A DNA stretch of 64,000 nt, taken from assembly GCA_900074885.1 (NCBI GenBank), contig FJUW01000025.1, forward strand, positions 262,152 through 326,151, written 5' to 3'. Of the stretch, positions 12,971-23,982 are shown piece after piece. The translations under genes and the position numbers were made by a program. Source of the stretch: Rhynchosporium graminicola. Its lineage: Eukaryota > Ascomycota > Leotiomycetes > Helotiales > Ploettnerulaceae. How positions within the stretch are numbered: position 1 is the first letter of the stretch; each line of letters opens with the position of its first letter. The notes under the pieces are model-generated. The model saw only the letters and a program-made list of their open reading frames with translations, was not told the DNA's origin and did not search any database.

Positions 12971-13330
12971 ACTTGACTTTAACCTTCCGAAAGTAGCTCT
13001 AATAGCGAAAAACCTTACTTTTAGGTTAAGACGAAATAGCTTATTACCCTAGCGGAAATTGCCGGAATCTAACTTATAACCCTTATACCTTGGTATAATT
13101 TATTCCCTTTAGTAGAATCGACTTCTTTCTATTAGAAAAGAACCTTTATTCTCTTACCTGACTTTAACCTTCTGAAAGTAGCTCTAATAGCGAAAAACCT
13201 TACTTTTAAGCTAGGACGAAGTAGCTTATTACTTTAGCGGAAATTACTAGAATCCGACTCGTAATCCCTATACCCCGGTATAATTTAGCTCCCCTTAGCA
13301 GAATCGACCTTCCTCTACTAGGACCTTTAA
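12971..13330 (+). repeat. 185-bp tandem repeat inside E (about two units)
   Basis: The sequence from ACTTGACTTTAACC at 12,971 recurs from ACCTGACTTTAACC at 13,156, with C/T and G/A differences. The same pair is present, inverted, in the E array. Confidence 0.8.
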
Positions 13331-13920
13331 TTTAATACTTTCTATATCTACTTAACGAAGATATCTGACTCTCCTTAATCTTTTAGCTTCTTTAGAATTC
13401 GATTTAGACTTTCGTTTCTTTCGTAACTTTTAAGTATTTTAATTACTTACTTAGCCTCGCTTATTCAGTAAAACTCGGTATTATAATTACCGATAGAACC
13501 TACCCTTAAACGCTCTTTAATTAATAATTTACGGACCTCCGGCAAGTCGTAACTAACTAAAAGTATTAATAATCTTAATATAGGGATCAACCCGTCTTTC
13601 AGCTAATAGCATGCTTCTATTCAGGACTGACTAGAAGTTAATTCAGACTAATACCCGACTACGCGTACTCGTAAAGCGCTAGTCTAGAGCTCTACTTCTA
13701 GCCTTATAAGAGGTTACTTAGAACTATAGTATCTCTCGGAGATTACGTTTCCCTCTGCAGAAGAGATAATCTCAGTACTAAATTAGTATCTACGGTTTCA
13801 GTTTAATAGAAATTTAGAAGGTTATCTTAATATTTAACTGCGTTTTGTACTTACTTTATTTCCTTAGTTACTTCGATTCTTTAAGGCTCGAGGGCGAGCT
13901 TTTATCTTAGAAGGGGGTAA

Positions 13921-14122
13921 TATAACGGCGCATAGTATATGTAGCAGATACGGGCTAGTATCGGTGCCTTAGGCATACCCTCCTTATATATATAGAAGGT
14001 GCAGACTCCTTTAGAGCTCTATATCTTTCTATTTCCTTCGTACTAGACTATATAAGATCGCTCTTAGTCTCCCTACTTATTTATTCTTACTTATATACCG
14101 CCTTGAGTCTTGTGTCGTTACA
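13921..14122 (+). repeat. E 3' LTR
   Basis: 202 bp, end CTTGTGTCGTTACA, unusually little altered by RIP. Confidence 0.9.
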
Positions 14123-17100
14123 GGAATCCGAACCTTTTCTCGCTCCGAATTTATCGAGAAAAGTACTTACGCCGAAACCTTATTATAAGTGCTCCTCTTA
14201 ACTTCTAAGGATCTAGAAACTAGTTCTAATTTACTAAATTAGTACTATAGCTTTTTATATTAATATAAAATATAAAAGCTCTGAATTATTCTTTATTAGT
14301 ATCTACGAGATAGACTACTTCTTATAAGACTATTTAAATAGCGATTCTCCTAAGGATCCTGATATCGAACGACTTATAGCTAAAAAGCTACTAGAATAGT
14401 ATTATACTCTTAAGGAAGCCTTTTCTAAGCGGGATTCTAATATTCTTCTGCTATATCGCTTATACGATTATAAAATTATTCTAGAAGAACTATTACCTAG
14501 CGTATATTCGCCTTTATATTAGTAATCTACAGACGAACTATAAGTAACTAAAGAGTACTTTATAGAGAACCTAGATAAGGGATTTATCGAATCTAGCTAA
14601 AGTCCTTTTATATTACTTATACTATTCGTTAAGAAGGCCGATAGAGGATTACGCTTCTATATTAATTATTATAAGCTTAATACGATCACTCGAAAGGATT
14701 CTTATCTAATACCTAGGATCGACGAGCTCTTAACTTATATATCTAAAATAATAATCTTTATTAAACTAGATATCCGAGTAGTATTTAACTATATCTATAT
14801 AGACCTCGAATCCGAGGAGTATACTATCTTCTGAACCCGCTTCAGATCCTATAAATATAAAGTACTATCTTTTAGGCTCTATAACAGACCTAGTACGTAC
14901 TAGCGATATATGAATAATATATTATTAGACTACTTAGATAATTTCTATATAGCTTACTTAGATAATATTCTTATATACTTAGAAACGCTCTAGGAATATA
15001 AGAAATATATTAAATTAGTACTATAATACTTAATAGATACCGGACTTTAGGTAGATATTAAGAAAAGCGAATTCTATATTACTAAGACTAAATACCTTAG
15101 ATATATCGTTATTACTAACGGAATCGAGCCAGATCTTGAGAAGGTAGTACTATTAGTAAACTAGAAGTACCCTGAAATAGTAATAGCTATGAAATCTTTC
15201 TTAGGATTCTATAAGTTCTATTATTAATTTATTTGGAATTTCGGCCTTATCGCTAAACCTCTCTTAGTACTTACTCGGCCTATAGTACTATAGAATTTTA
15301 CTAACGATTATAAGAAGTCCTTTGACGATTTATATTAATAGCTACTATTAGTGCAGAAACTATATTATTTCGACTCTAAATTATAGACTAAACTAGAAAC
15401 TAATATCTCCGATAGTATAATAGCTAGAGTTATCTTCTAATTATATAAAGATAACTAGTAGTATCTAATTAGATTCTACTCTTATATTCTTAATAGATAT
15501 GAACTAAACTAAGAGATCTATAATAAGAAGCTATATACTATTATTAAGTCTTTCTAGAAATAGAGACTAGAACTTATATCTTTATAACGCTATATTAGCG
15601 TATATATAGATTATCGATCCTTAGAATACTTTATAACTATTAAAGTCTTAACTAGTAAGTAAGCTAGATAGATAGAATTCCTTTTAGAATTTAACTTTCA
15701 AATTATATATACGCTTAGTAAAGATAACGCTAAAGCTAATATCCTTAGCTATAGGAAATAAGATCTAAGGATATAAGAATAATAGAAATAAGATAATAGA
15801 TCTCGGGTTTTATTATCTCTAGATTACCTAGACCTTAGGATTAATATAGAACTAGCTAAGTATTATATCGATTAAATTAGTTATATATACCTAATATCGC
15901 TAGGGACTGATACGCTATCGGAACATGTATATAACTCCTTTAATTTGATCGAGAAACTATACTAATTCAACTGAGAATCGTTCTCTAAGGAACGAAATAT
16001 ATTAGAAGATAGCTATACTATTAATAATAGTTTACTACTTTATAATAGTCGTCTATACGTATAACGCTATACCCCGCTATATACTTATTTAATTAGCGAA
16101 GTCTACGATTAAGTTTCCTTCGCTTATCTAAACGCTTATAAGACTACTAAAATGATTTCTACTTATTACTACTAGAAAGGACTTATATTAGACGTGAAAT
16201 AGTACACTTATAATTACTACTCTTACTAGTACTCTTATCCGAAACAGACGAAATAGTAAGGATTCCTCTACTTATTACTAGTACTTAGCTACCTTATGTA
16301 GTACTTAGCTATAGATTTTAAGGACTTCTCGCCTGATAACTAAGGATTTAATAAGATATTAGTATTTATTAACCGCCTAGGGAAAGACTTCGTATTAATA
16401 CTATACTACTATAATATCGATACCTATAGGATAGCGATATTATTTATCTAATAGATATATTATTTCGGATATACCCCTAAGTTAATTATATCTGACTAAG
16501 GAGCTTAGCTAGTCTTATCTTTCTAGTAAGAGTTTTACTATATAATTAGAGTTAAAGTTAAGCTCTTTATCTCCTTCTACTAGTAAACTAATAGATAAAT
16601 AGAGATTATAAACTAGTATATTAACTAATACCTTAGACTTTTCGTTAATTACTACTAGAGTAACTAAGGCGAACTACTACTAATAATAGACTGCGCTTAA
16701 GTAACCCTGCCTTACGATTCTATTAGTATAGCGCTATATACCCTTAAATATAATATACTACTGCGGAATAGCTAGGATTAGAAGTAACCTATAGTATCGA
16801 TATTATAAGAGAAGCTTAATTATACTAATACTAAATCCTTAGCTAAATATACTAAATCTGCTATTAAGGTTATAAAAGCTAATATACTAGCTACTTAATA
16901 GAGGATAAGTACTATAACTGACCTGAAACGGCGTAGTATTAATTAGGAAGTTAGAGATAAGGTATTTCTCTCTATAAGGAACCTTAAGAATTACTAGCTA
17001 AGTAAGAAGCTATCTAGCCTCTAGGCAGAACTATACTAGGTCCTAGCTAAGATCAGATACTCCTATAAGCTAGATTTACTCCCGGGATCTTCTATATACG

Positions 17101-17309
17101 ATATATTCGCTTCCGAATTACTCTTTAAGGACTCGGACGACCTATTATTAAGCTAGGAGTTATTAAACTTACCCCCGGAGGTTATCGCTACTTATGAAGA
17201 GTAGGAGTTATAAGATATACTCGCTATATAGCTTCTAAGAGGTAATCTGAAGTATTAAGTTAGTTAGATAAGCTATAACCCGGACCTGACTTAGTATAAC
17301 GCTTCTGAT
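14123..17309 (+). pseudogene. G pol relic (protease to integrase/chromodomain start)
   Basis: Continues G after E. Reverse transcriptase about 14,580-15,000, with the catalytic box Y-L-D-D altered to Y-L-D-N (aspartate to asparagine codon at 14,964-14,966). RNase H and integrase follow. It is interrupted by C at 17,310, inside the chromodomain-like tail that resumes at 38,050. Stops are mainly TAG and TAA at expected Gln/Trp positions. Closely similar to H from 1270 onward. Confidence 0.85.
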
Positions 17310-19741
17310 TATAACGCTTACTCTAGAAAGGTCTTAAAACTATATAAGTAATAAGATCTTATATTATTATGAATATAAAGTAGTAAGAATCACTTGAGAA
17401 TCTATAACTAAGGAGTAAAGAAGTAGAAAGAGAAGGGAAGTATATATATAAAAAGGGGCCCCTAAACTCTACTCGTGTAATCTCGCTTAGTAGTAAGTGT
17501 TTCTACTAATAGGGAGAAACCTCTAAACCTGACTAGTTGTTATACTACTCCCTCCTCCGAAAAAAGCTCGCCCTCGAGCGTTAGTCTATTTCCTTATTAC
17601 TATTAAAGTAGTTATAATTATTAATTCTATCGTAGAAAGCTTTTAGCTAATCAGGTAGTTTAGCGGGAGGTCTAGCTTACGTTAGGTTATTAAAGTGGAA
17701 TTATTATAGCTTAGTAGAAGCGTATTTAACGTCTATAGCGTCGTACTATATGAGATCGACGTCTTAATTTAACTAGGAAACTCGGTATAAGAGGCTATTA
17801 CGCTGCTTACAGCACGTAAGTATATCTTCGATCTCCTATTTATTATTACTAGTAATATTAATAAGTAGTAGTAGTAGTAAGATTTATCCTAGTAAGGAGT
17901 CGTTTAGATACTTCTATAGCTTAGCAGTAGGGAATACGTTATATACTTTTATACTAGTAAGGAGCTCTAGATAATAAGAGCTTCCGACCTTTTTAATTAT
18001 ATAGAAAAGTCTATTAGTTAGGAAGTCGAGTTTTTTACTAAGTCGAGTACTCGTAAAGTAGCGTATATCTAGCTAGATAAGATCGTCTATAGTAAAGTCG
18101 ACTTTATAGCGTAAGCGATTATAAGATTAGNTTCTAGTAAGAGTTTTACTATATAATTAGAGTTAAAGTTAAGCTCTTTATCTCCTTCTACTAGTAAACT
18201 AATAGATAAATAGAGATTATAAACTAGTATATTAACTAATACCTTAGACTTTTCGTTAATTACTACTAGAGTAACTAAGGCGAACTACTACTAATAATAG
18301 ACTGCGCTTAAGTAACCCTGCCTTACGATTCTATTAGTATAGCGCTATATACCCTTAAATATAATATACTACTGCGGAATAGCTAGGATTAGAAGTAACC
18401 TATAGTATCGATATTATAAGAGAAGCTTAATTATACTAATACTAAATCCTTAGCTAAATATACTAAATCTGCTATTAAGGTTATAAAAGCTAATATACTA
18501 GCTACTTAATAGAGGATAAGTACTATAACTGACCTGAAACGGCGTAGTATTAATTAGGAAGTTAGAGATAAGGTATTTCTCTCTATAAGGAACCTTAAGA
18601 ATTACTAGCTAAGTAAGAAGCTATCTAGCCTCTAGGCAGAACTATACTAGGTCCTAGCTAAGATCAGATACTCCTATAAGCTAGATTTACTCCCGGGATC
18701 TTCTATATACGATATATTCGCTTCCGAATTACTCTTTAAGGACTCGGACGACCTATTATTAAGCTAGGAGTTATTAAACTTACCCCCGGAGGTTATCGCT
18801 ACTTATGAAGAGTAGGAGTTATAAGATATACTCGCTATATAGCTTCTAAGAGGTAATCTGAAGTATTAAGTTAGTTAGATAAGCTATAACCCGGACCTGA
18901 CTTAGTATAACGCTTCTGATTATAACGCTTACTCTAGAAAGGTCTTAAAACTATATAAGTAATAAGATCTTATATTATTATGAATATAAAGTAGTAAGAA
19001 TCACTTGAGAATCTATAACTAAGGAGTAAAGAAGTAGAAAGAGAAGGGAAGTATATATATAAAAAGGGGCCCCTAAACTCTACTCGTGTAATCTCGCTTA
19101 GTAGTAAGTGTTTCTACTAATAGGGAGAAACCTCTAAACCTGACTAGTTGTTATACTACTCCCTCCTCCGAAAAAAGCTCGCCCTCGAGCGTTAGTCTAT
19201 TTCCTTATTACTATTAAAGTAGTTATAATTATTAATTCTATCGTAGAAAGCTTTTAGCTAATCAGGTAGTTTAGCGGGAGGTCTAGCTTACGTTAGGTTA
19301 TTAAAGTGGAATTATTATAGCTTAGTAGAAGCGTATTTAACGTCTATAGCGTCGTACTATATGAGATCGACGTCTTAATTTAACTAGGAAACTCGGTATA
19401 AGAGGCTATTACGCTGCTTACAGCACGTAAGTATATCTTCGATCTCCTATTTATTATTACTAGTAATATTAATAAGTAGTAGTAGTAGTAAGATTTATCC
19501 TAGTAAGGAGTCGTTTAGATACTTCTATAGCTTAGCAGTAGGGAATACGTTATATACTTTTATACTAGTAAGGAGCTCTAGATAATAAGAGCTTCCGACC
19601 TTTTTAATTATATAGAAAAGTCTATTAGTTAGGAAGTCGAGTTTTTTACTAAGTCGAGTACTCGTAAAGTAGCGTATATCTAGCTAGATAAGATCGTCTA
19701 TAGTAAAGTCGACTTTATAGCGTAAGCGATTATAAGATTAG
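16521..19741. repeat. 1,610-bp direct duplication around a single N (assembly overlap)
   Basis: 16,521-18,130 is repeated as 18,132-19,741 with N at 18,131. It duplicates the end of G pol, the left LTR of C (second copy 18,921-19,155) and the start of the C interior. Removing 1,611 bases makes C 6,564 bp, exactly the length of B. Confidence 0.94.
17310..17544 (-). repeat. C 3' LTR (left end)
   Basis: 235 bp. The adjacent CTCCCTCCTCC is the polypurine tract on the other strand, which fixes orientation. A duplicate at 18,921-19,155 belongs to the assembly artefact. Confidence 0.9.
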
Positions 19742-21827
19742 GATATCTTAGCTTATATACGTTAGAGGCTTAATTAAGCGATAGTCTAAGCGTCGCGCAG
19801 ATAATTAGCGTAATCTAGAGCTTATTAAGTATTTAACTTATTAGTAAGCGTAGTAGAGTTAGGTAAGTCTTTCTAATTCTAATTAACACGGGGTATATAT
19901 CTATAAATAACTTCAAAAGGTAAGAGACCTTTAAGGGATTCGTAAGGGAGAGTTATCTAGATATAGTTTATAATAAATAAGAATTCCGACTAGTTATCTT
20001 AATAGTAAGAGATAAAAGGTTATAATCTACGTTAGAGATATTAGTTATAGATCTCTATTTAGCTATCTATTTATAAGTAGTCTACTATAGAAAGCTATCT
20101 TTTAGTACTAAGAATCGTGATAACTATAGTCTAAAAACAGGAAACGAATTAAGGCTCTCTATTAGAAGTAATTATTAATAAAGCTCCGAAATAGTAGTAT
20201 ACGTAATATAAGTAAAGCTTTATAAGGTCGCGCGTATTAGAGGTCTTTCGATATAGAATACTAATTACTTATTTACTGAAATAGTTAATAAATATAAGAA
20301 TATTATTATAGCTATATTTATCGCGGTTAAAGCTATAGTAATCGATTATAATATACTCCTATAGACGTAATAGTATAAGTAGAGGTTAGAGGAGGCCCGG
20401 TTTCTTATCACGAAGCACTTGAATTCGTCAGTAAGTATAATAGTTAAAGTAGTACTAGTTAATAATTAAAGCGATTCCGTACTACTAGTATTATAATACT
20501 AGTAGTTATAAGGTCTTCTTTGCACTTAGATAAGTAGTCTCTAATCGGTCGTATACTTCGCGTATAAGTAGCGTACGAAAGTATAAAACGTTAAGTATAA
20601 TTAGTCTTCTTTTATAGAGTAGAAGATCTTTTTCTATAGTTAGTTTTCTAGGAGTAGTAGAGAGAGCTTATTTCTGTAGTACTTAGAGTAATAGCGTAGT
20701 GCGATTAGCGTTAAGTACTTATTATACTATAGAAAAGACTAGCGATAGGTCGGCGACTTCTAAGGCGTTAATAAGCTTAAAGTTATCTATAGAGTCGGAG
20801 CTATTCCGGAGGTTACTTATAAGTAGTACTAGATCGATTTAGTTTTCGCGTAGTAGCTACTATAAACGCTAAGTTCTTTTAGCGTTATTCTAGTTATCTA
20901 ATTTATCTATTCTACGAGAGAGAGCGTTAGCGAGTAGATTATACTTCCTAGGTCGATAGGTAATTATAAAGTTATAATCTGCGAGTAGCTCGGCTTATCG
21001 GGCTTATCGTACGTTTAGCTATTTAGAGGTTATAAAGTACTTAAGAGCTTTATAATTAGTAATAACGCGGATCTAATATAGTACGCCTACGAGCTCAGAT
21101 CTCTAGTTACTAAAAGATCGTATAATTACGAGTATTTCCTTATCGTAGATAGCGTAATTAAGCTTGGCAGGTAGTATAGTCTTAGAGAAGTAAGCTACTA
21201 GGAACTAGTCTTCGTCGTGCTATTACGATAGTATACCTGCTATTACTCTATTACTAGCGTCTATTTCGATTATATAAGGTAGATATTACTAATAGTAGTA
21301 GAGGAGTAGTACCGAAGTAAGAGCGTGCTTTAGGTAATTAAAGGTATCTTTATACTCCCTAGCGAACCGAAATAATATATTATTTTTAGTAAGTTATATA
21401 AGAGGTTTTACGATAATTCCGTAGTCCTTAATAAATCGTTAGTAGAAGTTATAAAAGCCTAAGAACAATTATACGCCCTTAACTATAGTCAGGTAATTCT
21501 AAGATTATATAATATTAACCTTCTTAGGGTCTACCTCGATCCTAGAAGTAGAGATAATAAATCTAAGGTATTTAGTATAAGTAATATTAAATTCATACTT
21601 CTTAAGGTTAGCTTATAATCTAGCGTCTTATAATCGTTATAGTACCTTATATATATATAATTAATACTATAGTAAGTCGTTAGAGTAGATTAGAATATCA
21701 TCTAGATATACTATATAGAAGTCGTCTAAGTAGTCGAATAAGACGTTATTCATATATCGCTAGTATATCGTAGGGCCGTTAGTCAGACCGAAAGGGAGTA
21801 CCTTATACTTATATATACTATAATAGG

Positions 21828-22062
21828 TATGACGACTGGTCAGGTTTGGAGGTTTCTCCCTATTAGTAGAAACACTTACTACTAAGCGAGATTACACGAG
21901 TAGAGTTTAGGGGCCCCTTTTCAAATATATACTCCCTTTCTCCCTTTACTTCTTTACTCCTTAGTTATAGATTCCTAAGTGATTCTTACTACTTTATATT
22001 TATAGTAATATAAGATCTTATTACTTAAGTAGTTTTAAGACCTTTCTAGAGTAAGTGTTATA
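21828..22062 (+). repeat. B 5' LTR
   Basis: 235 bp. Left end TATGACGACTGG, right end AAGTGTTATA. It is less mutated than the left half of most LTRs here. Confidence 0.92.
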
Positions 22063-22125
22063 TTATCTATAACTCTTTTAATTATATCTAGGAAGATAGT
22101 AAATATCTACTTATATTATACCTCT

Positions 22126-23754
22126 ATGCCTAGAGCTACTAAACGTAAGAGACTACGCTATACGGAGAAGGCCTATACTAAGTATAAACTTAAAGAATAG
22201 TACCTAAACTGAAGTAACTTAAATCCGATAAATCGACTACTAGTTCTCTAACTCCCTCTATTTCCTATTTTTCGGCGACTCGTAATACTTGCTATAACTT
22301 ACCTCTCTCTATAGTAAAGAGTACTCGCGATAACGCCTCGTCCGAATTAAGCTCCCTAACTCCTATTATAATTAACGAACTTACTAAGTCGCTAAACCTC
22401 CCTGATAATACCCTTATATTAATAGTAACTATAAGTAACTTATAGGAAGACCGCGCTTACTAGCTATAAGAGGTAGAAAGGAAGCTCGCGGAAGAGAGAT
22501 AATTAAACGTTAACTTATCTATAAAACTATATTAGTTACGAGATAAGTTCTTAGAACTATACTAGTTAACTACTTAGCGCTCTACTAAGTCTATATTATT
22601 TAATAATATTTAATCGCGTATAATACTACTACTATTAATTAAAGAAGATAATACTATTCCTACGCCTGATAATCGTTATTAAGAATAATCTACTAGAGGA
22701 ATATCGTTAATATTATATACTACGCGTATAGAGAAGATACTGAACCTTCTAAATAAGCTCTCTAATAGAATCGATTACTCTCTAAAACTCTAGGAAGTGC
22801 AGATACGTAACGCCCTCCGGCGCTACTCTAGATACTTTATAAAAAAAGATAACTATAAAGATTAGTTACTTAACTAAATAGAAGGAATAGCTAGAACTTA
22901 CCTAGAACCCTTATTCTTAGAACTAGAATATAATAAAGAAGGCAGTATAACCGATTCACTCGATATAATCACTTAACTTATCTCCTTCTTATTTAATTTA
23001 TACGACTAATAAACTATAAGAGCTAGCTACTCCGCGCTAAAGATAGATTATAAGTAGACCTTCTAGATATTCTACTACGAGTTTCGTACGCTAGCTCGTA
23101 AAGCTAGAGTAAATAATTAATCGACTCTGAAAATAGACTTATAANTCTCCTTCTTATCTAATCTATACGACTAATAAACTATAAGAGCTAGCTACTCCGC
23201 GCTAAAGATAGATTATAAGTAGACCTTCTAGATATTCTACTACGAGTTTCGTACGCTAGCTCGTAAAGCTAAAGTAAATAATTAATCGACTCTGAAAATA
23301 GACTTATAAGAAAAGCTACTTATATAGCTACGGAAATAGCTCTTCTAATAGTACTAAACATTAAGGATACTAGAAGAATACGTTAAGGCTATATAAGCTA
23401 AAGACTAAGGTTAATTTATTAAAAAGACTTATTATTCCGAGTCTTTAGCTAAAGCTAGCGCGACTCAGGAACGCCCTATAAATACCTCCTCCTAGCGCTA
23501 TAGTACTAACTCCTCTTCTTATCTGTAAATTAGTCTTCTTACGCCCGAGAACACTAGTATAACTAATAAATAAGTACTATACTCTGTATGAAACGATACG
23601 CCTCGTATATAATCGCTAGCGAATACTCCTTATTACCTTACGCTTACCTTATACTCACGCTTATTATTAGCTCGACCTAATACTCCGTATCGAATTAACG
23701 TAATTAACGCTAATAATAATATTAATAATAAGTCAGAAGATAATAATAATAAAG
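22126..23754 (+). pseudogene. B gag relic, 5' part
   Basis: From an ATG at 22,126 a basic N-terminus is readable (Thr-Lys-Arg-Lys-Arg), then stops. Homologous DNA occurs inverted at about 37,760-36,020 in C. Copia-1 interrupts it at 23,755 (TSD TAAAG). A 164-bp N-linked duplication lies within it. Confidence 0.55.
22981..23309. repeat. 164-bp direct duplication around a single N (assembly overlap)
   Basis: 22,981-23,144 recurs as 23,146-23,309 with three transition differences; N at 23,145. C has one copy of this region. Confidence 0.9.
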
Positions 23755-23932
23755 TGTTGCGAGGATATGGGTCTTGGCATGGATCAGGTGACTGTAGTCA
23801 CGTGCATGGTCCGTGCGGATATCCCTAGATAATATCTTCTGTCGACTCTCCATAGTAATTAGTACTGTAATGCAACTAATATTATTTAACTACTCTATGC
23901 TTTACTCTGAAGATCAACGTAACCTTGCGATA
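23755..23932 (+). repeat. Copia-1 5' LTR
   Basis: 178 bp, TGTTGCGAGG to CTTGCGATA (the end was probably CGACA before RIP). The GTGACTGTAGTCAC palindrome at 23,788-23,801 overlaps CACGTG at 23,799-23,804. Many TG/CA pairs survive here. Confidence 0.93.
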
Positions 23933-23945
23933 GGTTATGAGCCCC
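23933..23945 (+). promoter_or_regulatory. Copia-1 primer binding site (initiator-tRNA anticodon half)
   Basis: GGTTATGAGCCCC directly after the LTR is complementary to the anticodon stem-loop of initiator methionine tRNA (GGCTCATAACC). Priming from an internal cut of this tRNA is known for Drosophila copia and yeast Ty5. Confidence 0.75.
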
Positions 23946-23982
23946 GATAGCTAGAAGTAGAGTAGTACTTAAAGAAGCAGTA

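Larger units (their letters stand above)
12397..14122 (+). mobile_element. E: short non-autonomous LTR element
   Basis: 1,726 bp, TSD GGAAT on both sides (12,392-12,396 and 14,123-14,127). LTRs 12,397-12,598 and 13,921-14,122 (202 bp each); AGAAGGGGG polypurine tract before the 3' LTR. The 1,322-bp interior has no RT or integrase motif that I can find. Its beginning resembles the start of the G interior, and its LTR shares the distal end with G, so it probably borrows G proteins. A 185-bp unit is tandemly repeated inside it. Confidence 0.88.

Noticed and set aside
16521..19741. Apparent segmental duplication carrying an extra C LTR
   Set aside because: It flanks an N and its removal restores exact family length, so it is an assembly overlap.
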